A DNA stretch of 64,000 bases from Hofstenia miamia. Taxonomy: Eukaryota; Xenacoelomorpha; Acoela; Hofsteniidae. Both the position numbers and the translations under genes were made by a program. Location of the stretch: NCBI GenBank assembly GCA_900660155.1, contig CABFPE010000201.1:34092-98091 (forward strand). Reading direction: 5' to 3'. Under the pieces are notes generated by a model. It did no database searches. It saw only the letters and a program-made list of their open reading frames with translations, and was not told the DNA's origin. Positions 11,301-23,300 of this stretch are shown piece by piece; position 1 is the first letter of the stretch; each line of letters opens with the position of its first letter.

Positions 11301-14300
11301 GCAATATATGAATTTTTACCGCAACAGTGTCAATTTTTATCTTCGCAATAAAAGATAGATATTTCGTATTTTTATGNNNNNNNNNNNNNNNNNNNNNNNN
11401 NNAAAAGATATATATTTCGTAATATTTTTTTTATGGCTATGGATTATTGGTAGAAAAGCATAAAGACGATTTCTTAGGTATTTTGTCAATTCGTTCAATT
11501 TTATTAGAGTAGTATCCAATTTACCACACACCAGTGCAATATATGAATTTTTACCGCAACAGTGTCAATTTTTATCTTCGCAATAAAAGATAGATATTTC
11601 GTAATATTTTTTATGGCTATGGATTATTGGTAGAAAAGCATAAAGACGATTTCTTAGGTATTTTGTCAATTCGTTCAATTTTATTAGAGTAGTATCCAAT
11701 TTTGGATTAAATGTGCAAAAATTACTATTAATATTTTGTATGTGAAACAGTTTTTAAATCTTAAGACAAAGCACATTATCTATATAATTTTTATGCAATC
11801 GCAAGTTTTTTTAATTCTACCGCTAATCACCGCAATTTTGTAACTTGCTATCGCGATATTGTCGCACCGCGCTTATCTCTATTATGCAAACGTGTGTTCT
11901 TGCCTGCTAGCCCTGGAATTGTCATCTTCTGTGGAAACAATCAAAAATTGATATTGAACTATAAACTCCTATATTAATCGGAGCACAGTTATTTTATGTT
12001 AATCAGTTAGTTTCTATAGGGGCGTTATTCAAACTGATCCGGCCTGTTCATGCTAAATGGAATATTGTTTTAAAACTTCATAAAACACTTTTGAACCAAA
12101 AAGTACTGTTGTTCTTTCATCCATTTAATTTGATGTACAGGATCCCGGTCATATTTTGCCAAATATGAGATGAAAAGTTGCAGAAAATTTAGGCCTAAAC
12201 CTCGTTGCGCCCAACACAAGCTCAATTATGTGAATTACGTCGAAATGTTTCTGTTCGCTAGAACAATGTTAGACATGCTAAAAATTTATGATACAAAATT
12301 GAAAACTGACGTTGATAAAGCTCAGCTTAGGCTTTGAAGAAAATGGTGAAACATTTCGCTCTATTTTTTAAACTCAATCGCCCTTTTTCATTTGGTTTCG
12401 CGACTTAGAAGCAATTGTATGAAAGAAGCGCTAATGTATTTCATCAAATTTAACTTTCCGAAAATGAGAATAAATTTAGCATAATAATGTGTGCAAATTT
12501 ATCTTTTCTTTTATCAAAGCATAATCAAATAATTATACGTTTCATTTGAGAGACAATTTTTTAATTTCTTGAATTTTTGTCATTTTTGCAGTAGATGGGA
12601 ACAGTGTATGTTTTTGTGCTTAATTAGCAAAGCTCCTCGACCATATTGTCTTCGTTAAGTGTTTTCAACAATAGATAATTGAGTTCAAATATGAGTTATC
12701 AATTTAATCGATTTTAGACTAAATTTTTTTTATAAATTGCTTGTAATACTTCGCAGATTGTTATAAAGATTTGAAAATATTAACTATGCTCCAATATAAG
12801 TATTTTTCTTATATTTGGAATTATAGAAAAATATTAGTAATTATATTAACCCTATTTCCACTAGGGGTTTTTCAAAATCTGCGATGTCTTCAATAAAAAA
12901 TTTAAACGCTTTTTTAAATTCACAAACTAGTGAAGATATTTAAAATCTGAAAACATCAAGTTAGGGAATTGTTGCCTTTTTCGCGACAACTTCTGAATTG
13001 CGCACGTCGCGTCTGAACGGGGCACACACAGTTCTTCAGAAAGCAAAATATTTCATGGTGGTTGTTGTTTGCATGGCATTATCTGAAGGTATAGAACGAA
13101 TTTGAACATTTTTACAAAAATCGGACTTCTCATTGAAAACACTTCTTATTTGGATGTCATCAGGCATGAGCGGGCTGCGGGCTAACCCCATAGATGTGGC
13201 CATGTAAAAAACTTTCAATATTTCTTAACAGGCTTAAATAAAATCATTCAAAAATTGATTTGTTACATAAAGGTAACGTTGTATATTTTACTCACTACAT
13301 GCTATCCTGCAGTATTATTTCATGTGCAACAGATGCTAAAAACTTCTTTATAATAGCAGTTTGGTAAGTGTTCTCCTACATCTGTGAGTATCATAGCATT
13401 TTGCGTGGGAATTGTAAATGAATTACTTGAATATATTCCGTGGGAGAATAGGTGATTTAATATTCGCACGTTCCATTACACTACTTCCATTCAAGCATTT
13501 GGTTTTTTTCAATTTCCGCAATCGGCGTCTATTTCGATGTTTTAACAACTAAGTAAATTCCAAGTAGATTTTTCTTTTAGTTGCTAAATTTATAAATTCT
13601 CTTTTCATTTCGAATTAATTTCAATTGATTTATTGATCAAATGACAGCATACATATTCATAAATCTTTTCAACGTATCTGCATTTTAATTCTCTTGTGAA
13701 CGTATCTCACGTTGGATTTTTATTAATTGCAATAATTTCTATGAATTTCAATTGTAAACACGTCGTCTGCGGTGAGAGTGATTTAGCCTCTCTCCTCTTG
13801 GCATTTCTATTACTGCTTTGAAGTGCAGTCGTGAAATAAATCGCCACTCACATGGAAAGTTAAAGCATTTTATCTCCACAAATTGATTTCTTTTTTATGA
13901 TGTACGTTGTTTTAATTAGCATCCGTTTTTTCATGTTTCGTTTCGTTACTGGAAATAATTTAAGTTCCCATTTGCTATTTTTACTTTAGTATACAATTTG
14001 GAAATCTTAATAGTAAAAAAATTTGTTCTGCTGAAAGTTTAACCCATTTCATACCAAGCTCCTCAAATGGGGACCCGACTTGTCAGCGAGTCGCAATTTT
14101 TAGCTTCGGCTCGTTTTATTTTTGAGTTTTTCGGTTCGCCTCGTTTTAGCTCGATATTTTTTTAAAAATATTACTCTTAGAATTTTTTAATAAACATTTA
14201 TTATAAATAAAGGTATTTTGAATGAAGAAATACGAAATATCTTCCTAAAAATATTAATAATAGAACTATAGATTTGTTGGGCTTAATAAAGGCTCTTTGT

Positions 14301-17300
14301 ATATCCAATGCAGCGCACAAACTCGGCTCGGCTCGTTGACAAGTCTGATGGAGACCATGTTTTTAGATGTATGCCTGATGCTTTTTTAATTTCATCCTAA
14401 TTTCTTTTATTGATTGTTTAAATCTATGGTATTTTTAATGTTTTGTGGTTTCAGCATTGATTTTACTGTTGTTTTCAATTTTTTCTTGCCTGTTAATCTA
14501 CCAATTTTTTCACATTTTTTGATATTTCCTAAGGTACATTTCACAATTTATATTTTACGTATGCGTCATTGACTTCCACATAAATTTGATCTCCTTGCAA
14601 TCGTTGTCTGATGGAAAAATATCATGTTTTTGACATTTTGTTAACACTTCATACCAAGGTCCTCAAATGGGGACCACTTAGAATATCATAAGATAACACT
14701 TCAAAAGACTAATTCCGCATGAAATTCTCTTAATATGCTTTCTGAAAGTACTATATTTAAGAAACGGCCAATTCCAAACGATTTAGGGTGGTATGGCATG
14801 AAATGGGTTAAATTCCAGACGTTTCTCATGATGAAATGGCTATTGATTGGCATTAATTGTGTTTAATCACCTAGTTTTAGGGGTGTACGATGCCCGTTCG
14901 CGTGTGTCAGCGCAGCTTCTGTGCACATATTTGAAAGTCGATGTTCAGTCGTTGTTGGAATTGGAGGATTCCTTAGTGGATTGGATGCAAAAGTCATCTC
15001 ATTATGAAGAATCAAAGTGAGTCGAAATGATGCAACAGTTTATTTGCTATTACTTGATTTGCAACCATTTAAGTTCCAATTCAAGAATGATTATAATTTA
15101 ATTGACTAAATCCGTGAGAGTGCAGATTGAGTCTCTTGGATACACTGATTTTGGTATGATGCATTGTTAATGCAATGTAGATGCAAATTTAATTAGTTTT
15201 CAGTTTAAAGCCCAATTATTACACCTTGCTAACTATATCCGGTTTTTGGTGTTATTTTCGCTAAATTAATATAAGTATAACATCACTATTTCTCTTTTTA
15301 ATTATAATTTGTTTCTAAGTTTTCAGGTTAAACTCATCCACCGAATGTGTAAAAATATATTTGGCGTTTCAGCAGCATGAATAGAAATTCGGTAATTATA
15401 AAAACCTTTTTTTTTTAAACAATTATAACAAATTACATTTTACTAGAGTCAGTGATAACGTTCGCTTAAATTTAGTTGCGCTGGCCGTTTTTGCAATTTC
15501 TATTTGTATCGCATTTCCAATTTTTTAGATTACAAATTGAATAGCTGGAGCGACGAATATTGAATGTTTCATATTGCAAATTTAACGCATGACCATTTGA
15601 TTTTTCAGTTGTCCATTCTTTTGCTCATTGTATATTTTTTATCTTGAAATTCAAATTCGTTTTAGAAATTCAACGCGCCAGCTATTTCATTATGATTTTG
15701 CATTGAAAATGATATTTGATGCAATAATAGTTTTCCTTGTATCTGTCTTAATAAACTTACTTACGTGTTAATCTAAAATATTTGACATTTATGTTATTTA
15801 ATTCAAATTTTAAAAATTTCTTCTAAACAGAACTACCTGCCAACCCAATAACGAAGGAAGCAATTTTTGAAAATGTTGTTTTTAAGCGAGTCAACACAAT
15901 ACGAGAGATGTTGACCAATGGCATTTTCCACTTCTATTCAAGGCCTCCAGTGGCAGCAAATTTTTCGTTCCTTCGAGTAACTTAATTTAATTTTTTCTAA
16001 TTTATTGAAAAGGAATGTTTTTCTATACTTACATATAAGATTCTATTATATTGCTTTGTCTCATACTGTCTTTCATTATGAATCAGTATGCAAAGGTAGT
16101 ATATGCTATCAGCATGGTGTTTGTCGTAAATTATCAATGCATGTCACTATCATTGACTGCGGAATGTTTTATCACCACCTGTTTTACTTAAGAATTATTA
16201 GTTTTTATTAAATTTTTCGCATGATTACTTCATTGTGAAAGAATTAATGGATTTCATTCTAATTTCATTATAATGTGAGAAGACTTGGTTTTAAATCTTT
16301 GCTTAATGCAGTTGTTTTATATAATGATTATGAATTTTCATGCATTTTTTATTCAATGTTGTACGTTCATCTGGCTAATTAAGTATGAATAATTTCAAAT
16401 TATTTTGTTTTCATATGAATGTCTGTTAACGTGAAATCAGAATGTATTGTTTCAATTACCTTCTTGCAGGTGCGGTATTAAAGGGACTGCTGTCCCCCTT
16501 TCTAAACCTATCTAAGCAACATATGAATATGTGATTATTGCGATAAGACAATAATTTTTTTAGTGTTTTCCATACGGTAGAAACCATTTTTTACCAAAAG
16601 TTTTCAGTCCACATCAATAAAGGCCGTCTTAAAAAGACTAACTTTCATGTGTATAAATATTAATCATTTGAAATTTTTGCAAATATTATTAGATTTTGCA
16701 AAACTTGCAAATACAGGGTGTAACAAAAGTAACCAGACGCTTCATTTTACGAGGAATCTAACTTTATTCATAAGAGTAGGAATAAAAAAACGAATCATTC
16801 ATAGTAGAATATACAGTGTAGCGAATCTAAAACAACTTACTGAGATTATAATGTCTAAAACGATGAATCGTAAAAGAAGAAAGTGTTCATAGCAAATGTT
16901 CAACATCATGGCCATCATGTTCAATACATTTGTTAATTCGGTCAAGAACAGACCGGCACGCCTTGTTCACCAAATCTAATAATATGGCACGAATTTCTTC
17001 GGTAATAGCATAAACTTTGTTCTTTATTAAGCCCTACAGAAAAAAGTCGGGTACGGTCAGGTCCGGAGTAACGATCAATAGGAATGACGATTTCAAAAAT
17101 TTGAATGAAAAGTCAACCCCAAATCGATTAAATATATAAAATCGCTATTGCAGCGAAACGAACCATCACAGTTAAATTTCCAACCATTGATGTTCAGAGT
17201 AACTACAGTTTTTTTATTTTGCAAGCGTCTAGTTACTTTTGTTACACCCTGTATATAATAGTTTTATAATATTCTTAGTAAGAAATTTCCACCTCACCCC

Positions 17301-20300
17301 ATTTTCGAAATTTCTAGCACCGCGCCTGTCTACTTGTAAGAATATATGAACTAATTTCGCATGCTTAGGCGATTTTATTTTACTATTCACTGTAATTGAA
17401 ATGCGAGTATATTTTGTTGTTTATTAATATATCTTTCTTAATTTTAATTTAGAGAACAAAAGATTGAGAGAGAAGAAACTAAGAGCAAATCCAAACGAAA
17501 AAAATATCTCATGGTCGGACTAGCAGCTGTTGGTGGTGGTGCACTCATTGGTAATATCTTTAAATGCTCCATAAATTGCACATTTTGCGTTAAATTATTA
17601 GTTGGTATTGACATCATGCAGAGATGTAATAATATTAATGTGTTCAATTTTTTTTATTTAGGGCCGAAAAATATTACTTAGGGCTTAGCAATTAAAATGT
17701 ATGGAGCACAAAAATGCGGGCCTCTTATATCTCTGATCATATGATGTCCGAACGTGTTACATTCTGCCGACGACCGACATCATATGATGTTGCCGCACGA
17801 ACGTACCACAGCGGCACCGGCATCATGATGACTTATTGTTTATTAGTGCGATTAGCGCTGTTATTGGCATCACATGAAATTGACAAGGAAGTCTAATTTT
17901 ATAAGAAAGTGCCACTAGTTTCGAATAATAGTGACCACCTTGAAGGAACATTATGCTAAGCCTACGACACTCTGCATGAGAAGACTCATGTGAGTGGTCA
18001 CCATAACCAGGTTAAGGCTAAACAAATGCACTCAAGCTGTCGGGCAACGACGTCTTTAGTTTCTATTTGCATATTTTGGTTTTTCTTATTTCTTGCCTTT
18101 ATATCTTCTACTATTACTTGTGTTTTATATCTAAGTAAGAAATATGAATACTCTTTTGAGTTTAACACTGATTTTCACTCAAAATTATGTACTAAAGATT
18201 TTTTGCAATAAATTGCTTTTGACTCTTATTATTATTATTATTACTATTATTATTATTATTTTTGTTATAGTTTATAAATAATATGCCCAAATTATGCACA
18301 GTTTTCTACACAAATGTATATTCTATTAGGGCCCTGTGAGTGGGTTATTTTTTCTTGANTAATGCATGCTCTAAAATAAATGTAAAAAAAGAACTAGCAG
18401 TTTTCTGTCTGTTTAATAATTTAGATTTTTCAGCATGGTTAATAAATATTGCTTCTGCGATTTTAGTATTTGAGGTTTTCATGATTCTATTAAAATTTTC
18501 TGGTCTTGGTTGATGTAAATGTGTATAAATTTCTGATCTTAGGTGTCCCGAAAGGTGTTCATTAATTCTTGTTATATATATATATATATATAATTTTGCC
18601 ATTAAAAAATTCTAACAATTATGTTTGGGATTGGCTAATACTTAGTAATTGTAGTAAATAGATACAACATTAACCAAGCATGCCGTGGGTTGACATTTTT
18701 GTACCCACACCACATCACAAGAAATTTCTACAAATCTGCACCACAAGTCCCAAACCACATCACAGGAACAAAAATTTGCCACATAAATATCCACAGCATT
18801 TTTTTAACAAAGGTGTTAAATATTTCAATACAAAGCATTTGTACACATTGAGGATTTTTTGCATGTTTTAATATTTATTAATATACACAAAATTATAAAA
18901 AAGTTTTACAACTTAATAACTATTTTCACCATAAAGTCATTTTTTAAAGTAATTTGATAATTTTCTAGAATTTTTGAGGCTAGCTATACAAAAAATTCTT
19001 ACCCTATATATCTTTACAATAATCAAAACATGCAAGGTACTATTCAAAATCAAATCAAGACAACACGAGTTACCTCGATCCGACTTGAGAAATGTCAAAG
19101 TTCGAGTCGGGTCGGGTACTCTACCCGAGTTGAAATTTCGATTTGTTTAAGAGCCTTATTTTCCGCCTTGATGTTTGAATAGCCATTTCAAAAACACCAT
19201 TTAGAGCTACTTACAGTTTTGCTATAATGGCATAGCAGGGAAATACTTGACACAAATCTATCTATTATTTACGTTGTTTTTATGGTTGACATAGCAACTG
19301 ACTTCATAATGTTGAAAAATGTAAATTTCCTCTTTAGCTTCTTCTGCAATAGCATATCTATGCCGCTTATTACTTGCCGTTGGGGTTTGGCAGAGTTCCC
19401 ACTTATTCTTGAAACATTGTTTTAAAAAACTTAAGTGATCGTATGCACATTTCATTTTCAATTGCAACCGCAAAACTACGAATAGATGTTATTGTCATAT
19501 TTTTGTGATGGGATTCGGTTGTTGTCATTTCGAGCGCGCCTATTTTCCAACGTTAATTATTGAGAGTGTCAATAAGTTGCCAGCAACTTTCACTTTCTCC
19601 ATGCATTTTCCCCTCACCTGTGTCATGCTTCACAGCTCTGCAATTAGCTAATGACTCAGCTTTCCATCATTAAGGAAAACTCTGCTTCCGGCTAATTAAA
19701 TGCTCCTAGTCTAAAACACAAAATTAATTATCATAATTATTTTTAAGACGATACATCTATTTTTATACCTTAATTATTTTAATTGTTTTTCAAAGCCATT
19801 TTTCGTGTTATTCATGCTTTAGCATGTCGACGTCACCGTTCAAAAAATGGACTAACTGGTTGACTGTCATTTACAATTGATCCCAGCTTCCATAAACCAT
19901 TTCCTACCAATTCAAAAAAAGTTACACTGCTATTCAGTGTTTCTGCCATGGGAATTCAAATTAGAACTGAAATTTGAAAATTCAAATATTAGCATATTTT
20001 GGCACAGCTATCCGATATGTTAGCCCATTCTTGAACTAGGGAGTCGCTTTGGTCGTGCTATATAAGATTGCTTCATCCCTGTACCTCTTTTGGAAAAGAA
20101 AATGGTTTGAAATAATCTTTCACTATTAAGCGGATGTTACACGATGGGCTCTTGGGTGAGAGAAAAACACTTAAGTTAAATGCACCCTGTGTAACACGTG
20201 TTGTCGCGTGAGATAATTTCAAGATAATTACTCTCGGAGCATGTGCCGGGCCATCATGTACCATGCCAAAAAAGCACCTAACATAGTTTATTTGCCCCGG

Positions 20301-23300
20301 GCACAACCCATCGTGTAACAACCGTCTTATGTATATGTAAACAACGTTTTATATCAAGATAATTGGCAACTTAGTTTCTAAGAAGATATTTGCAAAATCA
20401 AAATATAGTTTTCTTCAACTGGACCTAGTGTTAGTTTCTCTTACTCCGTTCAAATACACTTTTTGTGTTTCTCATTATTTAAACGCTTTTTGTTTTACAT
20501 CATACTTAAACGTATTGCGCAATATTTAAAATCTCTTCATAGTTTATTAATACTTTATAATCAGTTTCCATTAAAACTACCAAATCGAACGAAATGGTAA
20601 TGGATTTTGTGTAGTTAATAGCGCTGTTTCCCCTTGAAGTTCTTGATGTATGTGTTTTCTGCAAAATCAATAAAAATATAAAAAATTCAAAGAATATTTT
20701 AATATTAATAATTTATTATTATATATTATAGCCCCAGTCTAGAACAGAATTTTGTACTGATCGCATTGCATTTTGTCCCTAGATTTTCCTATTACCTGAA
20801 ACCCAGTCGGAAAATTGCTTAATCAAATATCTTTCACTTAGCCGCCTAAACAAATCGAAGCATCTTACAAGCGATGTTTTTTTTAAATCTTAGACGGAAA
20901 TTTTTCACGTAACGTCCAAAGCAGAAATTATATTTGCTTAATAATTCATAGACCATAAGCCGGTTCTTAAGTCTTAATTTGCATATGTTGGTAATCTAAC
21001 TGAAATCTATATTTAAAATGTAAAAACCTTTAAAATGTATACATATATTTCACTAATTTATTTATTGCGAATTATAGACACCTGCAGTAAAGTATCTCTA
21101 GCGGCCATTGACTTTTTACTCAAAAGTTTAATCGCATCTTAACTTCATTAAATTTTTACAAATTAATTTCTCTCATTGATTATCACTATAACGAATAAGT
21201 TATAAAATATTTAATTGTTAAATTAACTAATGTAAATTATTTATGATATATTTAACGTCATCATGTTTTAACGCACTTGTTTATTTTGAAACCAGCTAAT
21301 AATCATACCATAAGCTCTGAGCAATGTAATATATTGGAACGTTTCGAATAAATGGAGAACGTATTTTGAATTGCATCAATGTTGGTCAATATTAGGAACT
21401 ACATTATTTATGAAAAGTTTTTCTGTTTCCAATTGTTTTGAAATTTCTCAATTCATATTAAATTAATGTATATTTTATATATTTTAACTATTTCTGCACT
21501 GAAGAATCCGAAATTCTTTTTCTGAGTTTTTTTATCAAAATTTCTATGATCTACGTTTCTTGGATAATTTGTTTTTTTTAATATGATACCATCAAATACA
21601 AAACCTTGGAAACACAATTCTTTACACAAATGTTGACAATTTGTAGTGTTGTAACTGATTTTTTCATTATGAATTCAAATTTTCTTAAATTTTTCTTTCA
21701 AAAATTTAGTTTTCACTTTTTGCCCCTGTGAAGTTGCGCGCTGAACATCATCTCCATAAATTCCCAAATTTTTGTTTAACTGCACCATGAAGTTTTGGAG
21801 AAATTGAAACTCAAATCTTGTCAACTTTGGCGAAATTTTCATCAGATTTTGCATCAAAACTTGGATTTATTAGAAGTTTATGTATCATTTATTTTGAAAC
21901 TGTAAGATGCAGTCATGCAAAAATGTGCGATTACACTTAATTCTCAAACTGCATTTGATTTTTTGTGAATTTCGCATACCTTGTAGATTTATGAAGACAA
22001 TTTTCATGGAGCCCCTTCACAGGGTTGACAATTTGAATTAAAGATGAACAAATTCAGCCTAATGCTAAAAATTACTAATTGAAAAAATATATCGTAAAAA
22101 AGGATGTTTTCATAATTTTGTCATGGACTATATATAGGGTGACTCAAAAAAAATGTCCGTTTGGTAAGGAAAAATGACATTTTTTCATATGACATAGGGG
22201 ATTATCTATTGCTATTTTACTGGACACCGGTTCACTTCATATCTATGATCAGAGTTCTACGTAGTTGATATTGCTGGTATTTCATATCTATGATCTTCAT
22301 ATTTAGGTATTTATATCTATGATCGGTATTTAGGTAAACAGGACACTTCATAATAGTCTGACTTGTAATTTGATACATAATTTATACAACTTGATTACTG
22401 TGACAATGGCTGACCGAATTAAACCAGAACTAGTAAATTTTTTCACTTCTGTTCTAACAAAGAATGACTTCAGTGCTGCGGATATCCACAGATTTCTAAT
22501 TGTTGCTTGTGGCGAAGAATCTGTTCCTGGAGAGAGACAGATTAGACGAATTAGTAGCAAAAACAAGGGAGATGAATACAGTATTTCACGAAAAGAAGGT
22601 TCTGGACGGCCTAGAAGTGCCAGGAATGATATAAATATCAATATGGTTTCTTTACTGATTGATGAAGACCCTAGTCTAAGTTACAGAGCTATGGCGGCAA
22701 TGCTAGGAATTGATAAATGTGCTGTTGAACGAATTTTAAAAAACGGACAGTTTTTTGAGTCACCCTATACATTGTTAACGTTAAGTAATTGATTTTTACA
22801 AATCGCATTCGGTTTAAGTGAACAAAGTCAATGGAATTATTTCAAATGTAGACAGCATTGTGCAAATTCTCGAGTATTTTTGCTGAAATGCGCTGTATCT
22901 TTTAATACTCTTCCGCATTCTGTAAAACTAAGGTACGGAATCAATCGATAATTTTCTTAAATAGTTTTTCTATAGAATTTTTCTCATTGAATTGGATTGT
23001 AGGCCTTAAAGCTTTTATGCAGTTTTGGTATTTGATAATCTTTTTCATATCAGTTTATTAAATAGGAAAATCGAATTTTACTAGCTGTATTATAATGTCA
23101 TTAGCTTCTGTGGATCGAAAGTCATTACGGCAAGAGATAAGTGAAAATATCGGACTGTCAAATCTACCTCTAAAAATAGACTTTCATCCAAAAGTGGTAT
23201 TAATCGCATGTCCTTCAAAGTCGACAGAGTGGAAATAAAAGTGGAATTCCTCAAAAAGAACACCGCGAGTGGAATTTAATAAGGTGGTCAAAAGTCAACT

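Larger units (their letters stand above)
9430..14880 (+). other. TMCO4 intron 2 (5.45 kb)
   Basis: The donor is GTAAGC at 9430 and the acceptor is TTTTAG at 14875-14880. The intron holds a 180-bp tandem repeat with a small gap (11169-11700) and a nested piggyBac-like/hAT-like MITE cluster (14039-14811) that ends only 69 bp before exon 3. The stretches 9430-11168 and 11703-14038 show no feature I can support; the small ORFs there have no recognisable domains. Confidence 0.8.
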
